Of a stretch of DNA of 64,000 bases, positions 1 to 18,014 are shown piece after piece (the first letter of the stretch is position 1; every line of letters starts with the position of its first letter). The translations under genes were made by a program, and so were the position numbers. The notes under the pieces are model-generated. The model saw only the letters and a list, made by a program, of their open reading frames with translations, did no database searches and was not told where the DNA came from. Source of the stretch: Pogonophryne albipinna (Eukaryota; Chordata; Actinopteri; Perciformes; Artedidraconidae). The stretch covers positions 22,297,951-22,361,950 of the forward strand of contig CM053259.1 in NCBI GenBank assembly GCA_028583405.1. Direction: 5' to 3'.

Positions 1-214
1 GATTTGTTAAAACATTGTCGTTTCTTTTGATGTGAAATATTATGTATTCAATTTAAATAAAAAGCAATGTTAGTTTTGTTCACAATTTGTTAAGTTAATT
101 TACCTTGTTTTTTTCTCCAAAAGAACCGATAAGAGTACCGTTAAAAGACCGGATCGATAAGCGGTATCGATAAAAGTAGTAGTACCGTTAAAACCTTAAC
201 GATACCCATCCCTA
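1..214. mobile_element. 3' end of a hAT-like MITE, cut by the window edge
   Basis: The sequence contains repeated GATAAGCGGTATCGATAAA and GTACCGTTAAAA blocks and ends in GATACCCATCCCTA. This is the terminus of a common fish non-autonomous DNA element whose opposite end reads TAGGGATGGGTATC. Only one end is inside the window, so the target-site duplication cannot be tested. Confidence 0.5.
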
Positions 215-990
215 GTAGCGAGTAAAACTCTAACACAGAAAAGACCCGTCTATGCTGCCCCAAAACGACTCGTTGGAGATTTTTCTTTTTCCATTGTTTT
301 CTTCCTGGGTACAGTGACGTGCCCATACCCAAATTCCTCACACATACACTCAATCTTTTCTCAGCTGCAGCTCCGCCGATTTCTCCTCCCTGAGACGGCG
401 GGTCGAGGCTGTGAGTTTGTGTGTGAGCACACACACACAAACTCCCAGCCAGGCTGCAGGTGTGTGTTCGGGCTGGGTCTCGCAGGCGGCCACTGGGCTC
501 ACAGGGAGGGGCAGGAGCTCCAACAAGCCGTTTAGGACAGAGAGTGAATACACATACTATACAGAGATGCTGTATGAGAAACCAATGAGATTTTGGAAAA
601 TTGTACAATATAAATCTATTTTAGTATACCTCAACAATGGAATTATGATCAGTAGAAATGGCCATGACATGGGACCTTTAAGACTGTAAACCCTTTGGTG
701 CACATTTCTGTTTCACACTACCTCTTTTTAAACCTGCACAGCTCTCCACTTTAAATTATATTTCACTTTGCTCAGTGTTTTGCATATTTATGTGTGTGTT
801 AATTATTGACTGTATTTTAACAATGAACAATATTTTTTATATTAGTGCTATTTTTTGATCCTTTAAAAATAAAAAGTGGTCTTTTTGTGTTTATGTTTGT
901 ACCATTTACACCAAAGCTAATTCCTCGTGTCTTAACATAAAAGGTAATGAAACCAATTCTAAGTTAGCCATGATACCCCTGTTACCTTAC
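215..990. other. Non-coding stretch, probably inside abitram intron 2
   Basis: No abitram exon was found here on the minus strand, so the third coding exon should lie beyond the left edge. A GC-richer patch at about 360-530 includes a short hairpin-forming GTTTGTGTGTG / CACACACACAAAC inverted repeat at 415-442. The part from about 690 to 940, which ends in an ACACCAAAGCTAATTCCTCGTGT-like tail, looks like a decayed LINE 3' untranslated region. That reading is weak. Confidence 0.3.
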
Positions 991-1260
991 CTGTTTGAAT
1001 GCTGTAGGATGCAATGGTCCTCACACGGGTTCCCCTTCATATCTAAATAAAACAACACATTTAACTTGTAAATATTGGTAATATAATCAAAAACATGTTT
1101 ACTCTGCCTGAGGTTTGAAGTCCAACTAACGTTAGCTCAGTTAGCCACCGCATGGCTAACTGTAACATTTATATTTACCTGCTCTGTACCAGCGTGTGTA
1201 ATATCGGTCGATAACTGACGGCGCCGTCGCTTCAGTATCTTTCTGCTCCAAGCAGTCCAT
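991..1260 (-). CDS. abitram: abitram (FAM206A/Simiate), first two coding exons, partial
   Basis: Exon 1 is 1,179-1,260, starting at ATG 1,260 and ending with donor GCAG|gtaa. Exon 2 is 991-1,042, with acceptor tttag and donor CAG|gtaagg. They join in phase 1 to give about 45 codons that include [20 protein letters not shown] followed by HCILQHSNR. This matches the conserved N-terminal block of ABITRAM, VDRYFTRWYKPDVKG...[12 protein letters not shown] in human. The family is a small (about 180 residue) actin-binding, nuclear-speckle and neurite-associated protein. The rest of the gene is expected to the left of the window. The initiator lies 14 codons upstream of the conserved block, a little shorter than in human. 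The match is by recalled family sequence. Confidence 0.85.
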
Positions 1261-3594
<2,334 letters not shown>

Positions 3595-5084
3595 AGGATT
3601 CACGAGTAACTCCACGTCAGCTAGACCTTCCTCTCTGGCCTGTTGTTTGTGATAGTATGGCTCCAGCAGTCTCTCTCTGCAATGGAAGTTGTCCAACGTT
3701 GTTTCATAGCTGGTCCTCACTGCCAGGAGCGCCTGATAAGGGAAGAGAAAACCAAGGGGGGTGCCTGCGTGGCTTTTAGAAAACCAGTTGTTTCGCTTCA
3801 TTAGAACTGTACTCATACAAGGCCAGAAGAGTAAGGATTTCCTGCTTCGTGGCACACAGTTAGCGCTGTTTAACGCCAGAGAGACACATTAGATGTTTCT
3901 GTGTTGTAATGCAGATGGAGAGAATTATTGTGAGGAAGTGGATTTATTTTCCATAAGTGGTTCATGCAGACAAGTTATCAGTAACACTTTCAGCACTTCA
4001 TCGTTTGTGAGCAGTGTTGCATGAAATCCAGGCTCGCATTCAGTATCTCTTCTTTTCATAAATGTTTGAAATAATAGAGTTATGCTGCAGTTAGAAACGC
4101 TGCCAGTCTGTTTCCTGGAAAGCAACGAGGCACGCACACCTGCATTTGCCATTCAACAGATTGAGTTATTCGCTGCCGAAAGCACATTTAAGCCCTTTGT
4201 TTATTCACTGGTATGTAAAGTGGGTTTCAAATGAGGAACTTACATTTCAGGGTAGTGCTTTTAAAGGGCTGTTAAATGTGTTCCTGTGTCACAGGGACGA
4301 ATTAAGTAAGAGTGTGGTCAATGCCCTGGTTGACTGAATCACAAGTACAGTCTCACAGTGATCTCTTCCTCTAAAAAGCTTCAATGTGGAATCATAAAGT
4401 TCCTACTCTGCTGTCAGCAAATGTACTAACATGCATCAGCACCAAAACATATCCCTGACCATTGCTCTGAATCTGGTGTTTGGAGATCCTGTTTTTCAAA
4501 TGTCATGCCTGCAGAGGAGCGGTGTCACTCTGATAAGCTGGTCCCATGTCAAGTTATTATTGGCTTTCTCTGTGGTAATCCGAGGCCAAAGGTGCAATCA
4601 ATCATGTCAGAGCTTTTCTGTTATTTCTGGCCTCTCTCCAAAGGCAGTGAGGCCCCGAAGCTCTGACAATAGCTCATGTGTGTGTTTGTAAGTCAAATTC
4701 ACGACTCCTTTAGTTCAAACATATTTTATCACGTGTACATGACACGTTGCAGCTTCCCTACACAGTGTTGACATTAAATTGAAAGCCATCTAAATGCATT
4801 ACAACTGAAAAGATCAGATTGGATGTTCAGCAAGTGATCACAACTTTTAACAACGTATATGTACACTGGATTTATGATTACCATGGAACAAGAAGCGTTA
4901 TTCTTTCTTGAACTTGCTGGTCTGTTTTTCTGCTGATAGGTTTGAGTTTATAAAACATTAACTGTATGAATTATTTAAGGAGACAGTAGCTTGCATGAGT
5001 GGCATATTGACAGAGAGCATGACCAGAGCCAGTAGCATAGACATTTGCCTCTGATAAAGGAAATAAAGCTATCATGATTTAAAT
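3595..5084. other. Unassigned intergenic sequence
   Basis: Both strands were read. Short open frames have no family resemblance, and no splice-bounded exon or repeat end was recognised. Confidence 0.3.
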
Positions 5085-5419
5085 CAGGGGTGTCAAACTC
5101 AAGGCCCGGGGGCCAAATCCGGCCCGCAACCTAATTTGATGTGGCCCGCAAGAGCTTGCAAAGAACATAATATACAATTGGTGTAATTGTTGAATATTTA
5201 CTTTCAATTATTTGCCCTAGACTTCTGCTTTCAGACGTAGTTATTTAGGAAGATATTACCAGATCTGATAATAATTCAATGCAGGGCCAACAATGTAATA
5301 TAACACATTATTTAATATTATATATTTACATATGTATATTTATATAAATTACAACCGGCCCTTTGAGTGCAACCATAATGCTGATGTGGCCCGGGATGAA
5401 ATTGAGTTTGACACCCCTG
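5085..5419. mobile_element. hAT-type MITE (CAGGGGTGTCAAACTC family), copy 1
   Basis: Terminal inverted repeats CAGGGGTGTCAAACTCA and TGAGTTTGACACCCCTG bound 335 bp, with GC-rich GGCCCGCAA-type subterminal sequence and an AT-rich middle. The flanks ATTTAAAT and ATAAAATG do not form a clean 8-bp duplication, so the site has drifted or the insertion is old. A second copy is at 25,547-26,088. There is no coding capacity. Confidence 0.85.
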
Positions 5420-8400
5420 ATAAAATGATGAGTGTCTGAGTGCATGTGTGTGAGAGAAAGGGATAATGTGTCCCTGGCAGCAGAAAAGTACTCTCCTCTT
5501 AAAGCCAAAATGCTCATGACAAAAACACATGGTGGCAAAACAAGTCTCTGTTGGTTCCTTTTATTTTTATCATTTGAGAGAGGCAAGGTTTTTATCTGAC
5601 ACTTACGTCATTCAACATTGACTTTAACATTAAGACCAGAGGAAGTGGTCTGAACTTGTTTGTTTTAATGCCTGCCGGCATTTTAAATATATAACTTTAA
5701 TGTCAGTTGAAAAATGTATGTTCCAATAATTGAGAGTCACTAGTCTAGCAGATTTGGTTACATCAATCACATATTATGTTCTGTCTTCTCTGACTTGGTG
5801 CCCATCAATCTTTATTTCCCTCTTTCATGCTACCTGGCTTCGAGGGGCTTCAGACTTATTCCTGACACTAATTTTTCCACAGCTGTCATCCTGCTTGTCC
5901 TCCTCCAGAGATGAATGGGGTTCAACAAGATCTGAGGGCCATGGAAAGAACATGCACACTGCACAGGTAAGACGCCAAATCCACATGCACACACGTGGAA
6001 TAATTTACAGGTATTAAGAGGTTTCAGCCTTGGATTCTTACCACATGCTTTCTCTTGCCAGTAAACATTTAACAAGACTCTTTTATGAGACGCTGAAAAG
6101 GATATATGCATTAAGTCACCAAGTGGGCTTATTTAGGTTTACCAACAATTTCTAATTAGAAAGCGCCTGCACAGGGCTTGTGGTAATTATTTGTCTGAAG
6201 CCACGTGGCAAACATCTTGAAAATCTCCTCATGGAAATGGAATTTTTCTCCAAGACGAATTCTCCACCTCTTTTGTTTGCTTGAAGCGTAGCAGCAGATT
6301 GTTTCTTTGATCCAAATATCCACCCTTCAACTTCAACTGTACACGATTAATCATGTCCGACAAATAAAACAGCTGTCACTAGAGAAAGGTTTGCTCATGC
6401 AGAAATCACAAAGATCTTTGCACAAACTTGTAACATGTCAATGAAAGCACACAAAGTACATTGCGTACTTGTTTTGTAGCGATTGTCACTATGTTTCCTC
6501 TGAGTTGAAAATATTATTTTTTTAAAGCCCTTTTATGAGCATGAACATCACCGACTCATTCTGCAGAATCATGTACCAGAAATGGTAAAGGAATGAGAGT
6601 AGGGAGATTCCTCGGGTCACATAAGAACACTCCATTCCGCGGCAAATACCGTATGTGGACATTTGTGGCTTTTTTCCTTTGGAGAGTTCGGGTTTTGTTT
6701 GTTTTCCCCCAGCTCTCTAGACAGCCTTAGACATGGTTGTGTGTGTTGGCCGAAGCCCTTGTTTCTACATTAAAGGAGATGTTCTCATGGGCTGTAACTG
6801 AAGTGAACATACAGTGTTGACAGTGCTCTGAAGGAGAGGTTATTTCACAACTTTGGTGAAAATTGTCAAACGCCCTCTAAAGTTAATGTTCTGAGGGTAG
6901 TTTAACCATCAGTGTGAAACTGTTTTGCACTAGAGGACTGTTTATTTGTTTCTCAATTAAATTTCATGTTCATCTCTGTGTCCATTTTTGGGCTATAGAG
7001 TGAGATAGTCCATGACAAGACTTCAACTTATTTCTATTTTACACCTGAAGGAAGTGGTCAGATTTTAAATTAGAGTGAAATGTCAAGTTCTCGCACCAAA
7101 TTAACCTTATAGCTCATGTGGTGAGGTGTTCTGACAGGAAATGCTCAAACTAAATATACCATTCCTGAAAATCGAGTTCAAGAGAATAACTAGTGAAAGC
7201 TGATGTTGATAATAGTCACCCTGAAAACCCTAGACTCTCCCCTTACAAAATAAGACTGTTTCATGGGTTGAAAGCAACAGCATGGAGAATGAAAACAGCC
7301 GTTTTAATGAACAAGGGGGCCAAGGACAGAATGTGTTTGTGATGGAACAAAGCAAACATTTATCTGGATATTTTGAAGCGTGCATCCAGTGCAGAAGTGA
7401 TGAAGTCAGAGGTTTGGACAGCTGGGCCTCGGGGTGGAAGGGAGGATGTAGTGAGATTATAAGAGCAGGATTAACAGAAAACAGACTCGAGGAAGAGGAA
7501 TCTCCCTCCATCTCTTAATTTCCTTTACTTATCCCACTCCTTTCTCCTGAGACTAAGAGATGAACGGCCCTCAACTCTCCTTCCTCCTCTTGTTTTTGTT
7601 CATGGAAAAAAACCTAAAACTTTATTGTTTGAGTGCTTTCTTTGGTACTTATATCCACTGTAACATCAATCATTGAGAACAAGGGACTCAACTTTGGAAT
7701 CCCTTTTGTCTCATCATTAAAACCTCTCAGGGTTTCTTCCTCGTAAAACAACATGCGTTCTGTCTGGTTCTGTTAAGTTTGAGCTGTAGTTCTTCCGCTC
7801 TTCATACCACCGAGAGCCTTTTTCCCCCCAACATGTAAACCCACAGATGTGTGGTGATTGGCGGGGTGACGGAGTATTGTCTTTCTTATCTGGTATTTAC
7901 ACGAAATGCTCACGTGATTTCAGTGAAGAGTTGTTGTTTTTTGTTGAACGTTCAGGGATGTGAATATGGATGAATACTAGATCAGTCAAAGGGAGTTTAT
8001 TTTGAATGTATAAGCAGCCTTTGATGAAAACATGTTTCCCACAAGTTTTCCTTCATTCTGATTCAGAGATGAACTCTCAAACTTTGCTTCACCCCATATC
8101 TGTTGCACTTTCTGACTAGAACTGTCAATGAATAGACATTGAACAACAGGAAAATCACCCAGAGCAGGAGCTTCAGTGTTCTTTTAGACTAGTTACACGT
8201 CATCTGGAGGACTGAGTAATGCTGACTGGACAGAAGTCTCTGTATGGTGCAGCAGTAGGCTACCAGATGTGTGTGTGTCTGCATCACTGATTGTTCCACT
8301 AAACACACACACACCTTAAACCAGGAAACAAGTATTTGATCCTGCTTTTAACTGAGATGAAAGTGCTCAGCGCGTCTTAACTAGTCACACTCAGTTGAAA

Positions 8401-9720
8401 ACGTTTAAACTGACTAATGTCACACGCTGTTAAAACCAGTTTAAAGCCCTCCATACTGTGTGAATGTATTTGAGTTACTAGATGGTTTGATTTAACAAAC
8501 GTGTGTAGACCCCCATTTCCTCACTGACTAACCGGCTCCGCTCGGACGTTCTCAGACACATTTATCATTCTCTTCTGACTCAGAGGCACCAGCAAGAAGC
8601 AGAGAGCTAAACATAACAAAACATGCTAGACCCACAGATCTGTTCTCACATATCTCACAGGTTGCTGTTTTGGGTTAGTGGTTAACAATGTTCAGGTCAA
8701 ACTCTTCAAAACACAAGAGGAAGTTGCTCAAGCACGAATACGAAAGGGGTTGAGGGGAGCTTGGTAAAACGTTTTTCTAGCACAAATAAGTCTATTCAAT
8801 GTTTGCATTCCTTTATTAAAGATACACTTTTATTTATCATTTAATGAAATAATTAATAGCCTATCATATGTTGACCATGTGCAAATATGGAGACTATCCT
8901 ACTGTGAAGAAAAGACACAGCTGGACAGAGGAAGTTGAACAAATATGTTGGCCGTCTAAGTAGGGACATTTCAAAAAGCAACTGTCTGAGCTTTTTGCTA
9001 TTGTCATCACCGGATCGAATTTAAATGACTAATAAGTTCCAAATGCTTCCCAAGATAATTACTGACACATGGAGAGAATAAAAAAATAGTGACCATCGAA
9101 TTAGATTCATAGATCTTGCAGCACCACATCACCAAGTACCTGAATCGAATTGAAATGTAATGTATGCAGTAACCTTTACCAATGTATTTTAGTTTGTTCC
9201 TCTTGTGAATTATTTGAGAACCAATCAGGGAAGTTTGATCATTTTCCAAATGGTTATTTCTTCTACTTCCTCCACACAGAATATGTTAGACTTAAGGTTC
9301 TCTCTTAATCCTTCTACAGTATATTTAGGATGGATCAAATGACTTTGTTTAATGTGAAAGTGTATGCTTGTAGTGACAAACAATTAAAACCTGTCATAAG
9401 AATCAGCAGTTCCAAAGCTTTGATAAACCAATTTAGCGACTAGCTGGTGAGCAGAGTGGAGCATTTAGCAACCAAAGGGCCACATATTTTCTTCAGTAAT
9501 TGGTTGAGACCAAAACAGAGATAAAAGGATAATTAACATCAGACTTATCAAGGGGGACATAAACATAACCCCAAATGATTGTGAATGTTGCTCCATGTCT
9601 GCTTGATTTGCAAAAAAGCAACTATTTGCTAGCCCATTTTTTAAATCAACATAATAAGATGAAAATATGTGGTGGCAACAAAAAGAGATATCTATGGGTT
9701 CAAAAGATTGCTTTTTAACC
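5420..9720. other. Unassigned intergenic sequence between MITE and sla 3' end
   Basis: It is AT-rich with no recognised gene. The one element that stands out is the splice-bounded 84-bp open stretch at 5,883-5,966, listed separately. A short GT/CA pair at about 8,268-8,315 is simple sequence. Open frames such as 7,282-7,518(+) have no recognisable domain. Confidence 0.3.
5883..5966 (+). other. Candidate 84-bp internal exon, unrecognised
   Basis: It is bounded by a strong acceptor (CTAAT branch-like motif, TTTTTCCACAG) and donor (CAG|gtaaga). It is open in phase 0-0 for 28 codons, beginning LSSCLSSSRDEWGSTRSEG. The phase is compatible with the candidate exon at 2,764-2,793. No homologue is recognised. 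It may be a real small gene, a non-coding RNA exon, or chance. Confidence 0.2.
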
Positions 9721-9728
9721 ATATCACA

Positions 9729-9734
9729 TTTATT
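9729..9734 (-). promoter_or_regulatory. sla: Possible sla polyadenylation signal
   Basis: TTTATT on the plus strand is AATAAA on the minus strand, about 370 bases beyond the sla stop codon. It would give a 3' untranslated region of about 0.4 kb. This is inferred only from motif and position. Confidence 0.4.
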
Positions 9735-10103
9735 AAGAACACTGGGAATAGTTTGAAAGCCACAAATACTCATATACACACACAAATATGAATAATATAA
9801 TTACCAAACAATACCCATAACATTGTTCTTCGCTCTCCTAATGCCGGCTGTTTGTGATCATGACTCGTCCAGAATACACACCGCAGTTCAATTGCACCAT
9901 CGTCCAGTTCAACTCCATAAAGTTCCATCTTATTAGCTGAGTCAAAGTGTAAGCGCTCATGCAATTTGCGTTATTGTTAAAGTACTTCAAGTGCTCACAT
10001 TAGAAGCTATAGCACACCTCGAGGTTTGGGATGCTGCTGAGAAGGATGCCCTCTACTGCCTTCAACCTGAAGGTATTTCATTCTTTGAACCCCGCTGCTG
10101 TCT

Positions 10104-13663
<3,560 letters not shown>

Positions 13664-13670
13664 CCTCCAG

Positions 13671-13810
13671 CCTGGAGTCAAGGCACAAGGGCAGAACGAC
13701 TGTGAACCTACAAACAAATGTTCCACTCATGTGTCTGTATTTCTGTTATGAAACTAAACCTCTCTCTACTGCTGCCACTCCACACAGCTTTTACTTCCTA
13801 TAAGCTGACC
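13671..13810 (-). promoter_or_regulatory. sla: sla 5' region: acceptor for a 5' non-coding exon and possible ETS/RUNX sites
   Basis: Eight bases before the ATG there is a splice acceptor-like pyrimidine tract ending CTCCAG on the minus strand, so a non-coding exon probably lies upstream, as in mammals. On the minus strand AGGAAGT (13,793-13,799) and TGTGTGG (13,780-13,786) resemble ETS/PU.1 and RUNX sites, which would suit a blood-cell gene. No TATA box is obvious. Confidence 0.35.
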
Positions 13811-14592
13811 ATTGACCTATCTCAAACAACATACTCAGAATAGGGAAGCTGGGGCTAGATGCTATCAGTCAGAATTTTCCATTGGTAAACCCAGCCCTGT
13901 GTACACCAATGAATAATGATATTGAATTCACATATTGCAAAATCATTTCCGCTTGTTTTAAAATGCAATTCACATTTCATAAATTACACCATGAGGCATT
14001 TCAACAGATCCTGCCTGTGACCATACCCTTAGGTTGCATCACAGTGTTGGCCAGTATGGAGAAATAATGTGAAATGTCAACAACCTGCCGAGATGGAAAG
14101 CTTTGAACGCGGCTGGCGGTATAAATTGTAGACACCTACCTGTGGGAGTTGTAGATGTCCTGCCGGCATCAAGTGTGTTTAAAGAGATAATGACCCATGG
14201 TGGCAGCAGCCGAGACCGCTACTACAGAAGTATCATGTTCATAACAGCTTACAGCAATGACCTGTCACAGAGTGTGACGACAGCTCTGCATCTGACTGCA
14301 AACTCACTTCCTGTAATGAAATGAGGAAGAAGGCCCGCACAAGTGTTTTTGACACACTCACTCCTGAAAGGAAGGGTGCACATAACACCCATTTAAATGT
14401 AGTTATTTATGGCAACCGAAAGCTTTAATGTATGCTAAAAAAACGTGTTAACATACAAACGCTGGTAATGTTACTGATGTTCCAGAAGAGATCAACCTTA
14501 TTTTATGAATGCTTTAATACAGTCCAAGCTATTAGTATTTACTGACTAATTATGTTTTTATGTGTAGCATAGAACTATTTTAAGATATATTA
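13811..14592. other. Unassigned sequence upstream of sla
   Basis: It contains another ACTTCCTG (ETS-like) site near 14,306. The 73-codon open frame at 14,103-14,324 has no recognisable domain. Upstream sla non-coding exons may lie here but cannot be placed. Confidence 0.25.
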
Positions 14593-14770
14593 AAGCTGAA
14601 ATGATTAGTCAAACTAGTAGAGTGGCAGAAAATGTATCAATGTTTGATTAATTTGAGTTTTTTATCAAGCATTACCTTGTTCCAGCTTCTCCATTGCAAA
14701 TAAGGCTCTTCTTTGTTTTATGTTGGATTCGATTGACTATCTTTAATTTTGGACAGTCAGTCACCATTGG
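14593..14770. mobile_element. Decayed fish MITE (AGCTGAAANNATTAGTC family), fragment
   Basis: The stretch reads AAAGCTGAAATGATTAGTC ... GGCAGAAAATGTATC ... ATCAAGCA ... GTTCCAGCTTCTC ... CTCTTCTTTGTTTTATGT ... TTTTGGACAGTCAGTC. These blocks, in this order, belong to a common teleost element with ATTAATCGATTA-type ends. It is degraded, and neither terminus can be fixed. Confidence 0.5.
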
Positions 14771-14998
14771 CTAGGCATAAATACTCTCTTTGGGGGGCTT
14801 TGTCCAACAGAAATGAGATTCATCTTGTAGCAAAATGTGTTAATTAACACATTATATCTCGTTTATTAAATCCTTACAAAAAAGTGTAAAATATTATTTT
14901 AATTGGATTTAAGGTGTTCTATGCACTTTCTTGTCTGGCTCAAGGCAGACACTGTTTACTGGACGATAAAGACTTCCTACTGGGACCTACCACCTACT

Positions 14999-15045
14999 AG
15001 TTTCCCTTGTCTCCAGGCTTTGTGCTAAGCTAACTGTTTTCCATC
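14999..15045. repeat. Fragment of a dispersed fish repeat (TTTGTGCTAAGCTAA motif)
   Basis: GTTTCCCTTGTCTCCAGGCTTTGTGCTAAGCTAAC-type sequence is found again at 30,594-30,722, and is a frequent dispersed motif in percomorph fish DNA. Only a fragment remains. Confidence 0.45.
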
Positions 15046-15359
15046 TGTACTTTTGTATTCATGGTACAACGTGAGAGCATTATTCCTATCTCACTCTCTC
15101 AACAAATGCAATCAATAAATAAATAAAAAAGAAATGTCGGATTAATCCAAAATGAAAATAGTCTATTGTTACTGCAGTACATTAGTTTAGTTAGTAATTC
15201 AGAGACTTCTCCGCCCTTAACTCATGTATTTAGGCTGTGCTTAAGCATTCTTCAGCTTTTTTTGTTGAACTTTATTTTTCATACATAACATCAATAGAAC
15301 ATACATGGAGATGCTTACATAACTGCAGCTATTGTACACCAGGATTAATCATACATACC

Positions 15360-15645
15360 CTCCTTGGGCACCAAAAGGACATACAGTTTCTTAAATCCAG
15401 GCTGAAGACTTTTCTTTTTGTCGCTGCTTTTAATTGAACTATTCATATCCTAGACTGCACTGTAACTTTTATCACTGTAACTTTTATCCATGTATTTTTT
15501 CTTTTAATGTTTATTTTACTAGCTTTTCTTTTTAATGACTGATTTTAAATGCCATTTTCTTAATGTCTTTCATTTTTTGTAAAGCACTTTGAATTGTCTT
15601 GTGTTGAAAAGTGCTATATAAATAAACTTGCGTTTGTGTTATCAA
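15360..15645 (+). mobile_element. 3' end of a LINE, last codons plus 3' untranslated region
   Basis: A short open frame ends FLKSRLKTFLFVAAFN, the typical C-terminus of several fish non-LTR retrotransposon ORF2 proteins. It is followed by an AT-rich tail ending TTTGTAAAGCACTTTGAATTG ... GTGCTATATAAATAAAC. The same tail occurs at about 45,990-46,072. It is a 5'-truncated dead copy. Confidence 0.6.
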
Positions 15646-15789
15646 TTTCTATATTGTGCAAACATTATCAACATATTACAGATATTATCCCTCCCCCTCA
15701 TCGGAAACATGATCGCACAATACCCGAACCCTTATGATAGTAAGAGCCAGTGCTTTACCATCCAGATGAAACAAGTACAAGTGCAGTGA

Positions 15790-16260
15790 ATAAAATAAAT
15801 GAAAAAGAAAGAAATACAAATAAATAAGTGGGTGCTGCTAGAGATCTGGTGTTGCTTGTATTAATGGGGACCATTTTTCTTCGAATTTGTCAGTTTTCAG
15901 CTGTAGTCTTGCTGTGATTTTCTTCATTAAATAAACATTTTGTACCCTGTTTCTCCAGTGGACTATATTGGGGGGCTGCGGGTTCAGCCACGAGACCGTT
16001 ATCATTTTTTCCGCAATTAGAAGAAGAATTCTTAGTAAGAGAATATCACTGTCCATATCACTGGGCAGTATACCCAGTATATAAAGTGCTGGGTCCAAAG
16101 TAAAGGTAATGCCCAGCACCCGTTTAATCTCCTTTTGAACATCCTTCCAGAAGCCCTGAATGGTTGCACAGTCCCAAAATATATATGTGAAGTCTCCCAC
16201 CCGTCCACACATTCCTCTTTCTTAATAGCCCCCAGAAACAAATACAAGATCAAATATAGA
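15790..16260 (-). pseudogene. L1-like LINE ORF2 C-terminal remnant
   Basis: Reading the minus strand from 16,212 gives CGRVGDFTYIFWDCATIQGF, LGITFTLDPALYILGILP, ILLLIAEKMITVSWLNPQPP and a last block YLMKKITARLQLKTDKFEEK. These are hallmarks of the C-terminal region of fish L1/Tx1-type ORF2 (normally following the reverse transcriptase). Sequence just upstream continues in another frame (AIKKEECVDGWETS), showing a frameshift. The AT-rich sequence after the stop at 15,838 is probably its 3' tail. It is non-functional. Confidence 0.75.
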
Positions 16261-18014
16261 AGTATTTATTTTGAGTGTGATGACATATATATGTTTTGCA
16301 TATACTGGAAAGTTATCTTTAGTCTTTGGCCCAGAGGAAGTCAGCATTTGCCAGTTTTCATGCTTGGTAGAGCAGCCTGAGATTTTATGTGACATCGTGC
16401 ATGTAGTCATCTGCGTAGAAATGCCATTATATTTATTCTAAAGCAGAAAATAAGTAAATGTACTAGTATGCAATACATGGGCTAATGTGTCTTCATACGT
16501 ATAAACTTAAAAATTATGTTTGTAGTAGAAACAAAAACATATGCCAACTCTCATGAACCCATCTCGAGAGAGGAAACTACAATTGTGTCTTATCTTTAGC
16601 TGTGGTGTTTATCTGAGGTCTGAAAGTATCCCAGAATGCCGCTGCAGAAGCTTCAAATTAGGGAACTCAAAACGATCAGTTTCACATCTTCTGAGACAGT
16701 TGTTCACAGTTTTCTGAAAAATGTTTGTCTGTATGTGTTCATGTTCTGAGTGTCAGGGAATTTATGGTATGCAGATGATGTTTCATGGAAGGACATTTAT
16801 CTGACAAACCGCGTCTGACTTCAGAAATGCTCAGAGGTAATTATCTTTGCGGCTAAACATGATAAAAAACTGTCTGAAGTTTCATCCAGACTTTTTAACT
16901 CCCTGTCTCACTCTACGTTGCTTCATCATCATAACTCATTCATACCTATTAAGATGTTCATCCTGACACCAAACACTCCCATTGAGTTCTCATCTCAGAT
17001 CCACAAATATGTTTTATATCATAGTTACCCTTTCGACTGAAGGCAATAAGCGTTTTAATGTAACACTTATATAAGGATTTATTGAGTATATCTTAAGCCT
17101 CAAATTCCTGGCTACATAAGAATATTCCTTTTTCATGCCATACTACTCTCTCAAGACATTAGCTCATGTGTTTTCCATATTAAAATCTGGATTAGTCATC
17201 GTCAAACGATTAGGCCTCTTTCTCCTGCCACCTTTTCTTTCAGAAGGCAGGACAGTAATGCAATAAAAGGAAAAAAAGAGGCAGAGCATGAGATCAGCCT
17301 CATTGTTAAAGTATACTTATCTTTGTTAAAAGGAGTTAAAAGGGGGTATCGTGTAAACCTATTTCATATGGCCGTCATTGTGGCATTTTAAACACTGAGC
17401 TGGCAGTTTCTCTTGTTGAGTTCTTCCTGCTGTGTGCGTGTGAAGTGTGTGGGTGTGTGTGCATTTGGAAGAGTAAAGTCAGTTCTAAGAGACAGATAGT
17501 ATATTCTATAGAGAAAGTACACAGGATTTGGAAGTTTCTTTTTTCAAGGCTGTACCAAAAAGTCTGAAAGAAAGAGAGCTGCTGCTGTAGCTTGGTGGGT
17601 GGTGCCAGATCTCTAGCTGTTGTGGCTGCAAGAGAGGAAGGAAGTCTTCATCGGCTTTAGATGAAAATAAACACATAGTCAACGTGTAGCTTGTGTGGTG
17701 ACAGTGTAAAAAGCTCAGTGAATAGAGCAACACTTCCTGTGGCCAGTTCATATTCATTTTTAGAAAGCTCAAAAGTAGATTGTAGTTAATTTGGTTTGTT
17801 GGTGGAAATGTTACCGGCAGATGTTTCCATCTACTTTGCATTTCTTCACAATTTTGTGTTACCGCAGACAAGCTTTTTGTGATGGGTTTGGTTCAGCCGC
17901 ATTTCAAAACAATTAAACAAATGACAAGCAAACTGTCCCACTCACCTCCATGGTATGTAGTTGTTTCTTCAAGACACAAAGTGATGTCAACAGCTCATAT
18001 TCTTATATATTTAT
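16261..18014. other. Unassigned intergenic sequence
   Basis: A 121-codon open frame at 17,506-17,871(-) and a donor-like GGAG|gtgagt at about 17,945(-) are present, but no protein family is recognised. The latter could be a distant 5' exon of sla, which is pure conjecture. Confidence 0.25.

Noticed and set aside
7282..7518. 78-codon plus-strand frame beginning MENENSRFNEQGG
   Set aside because: Low-complexity, no homology recognised, no splice signals, and overlapped by an equally long minus-strand frame.
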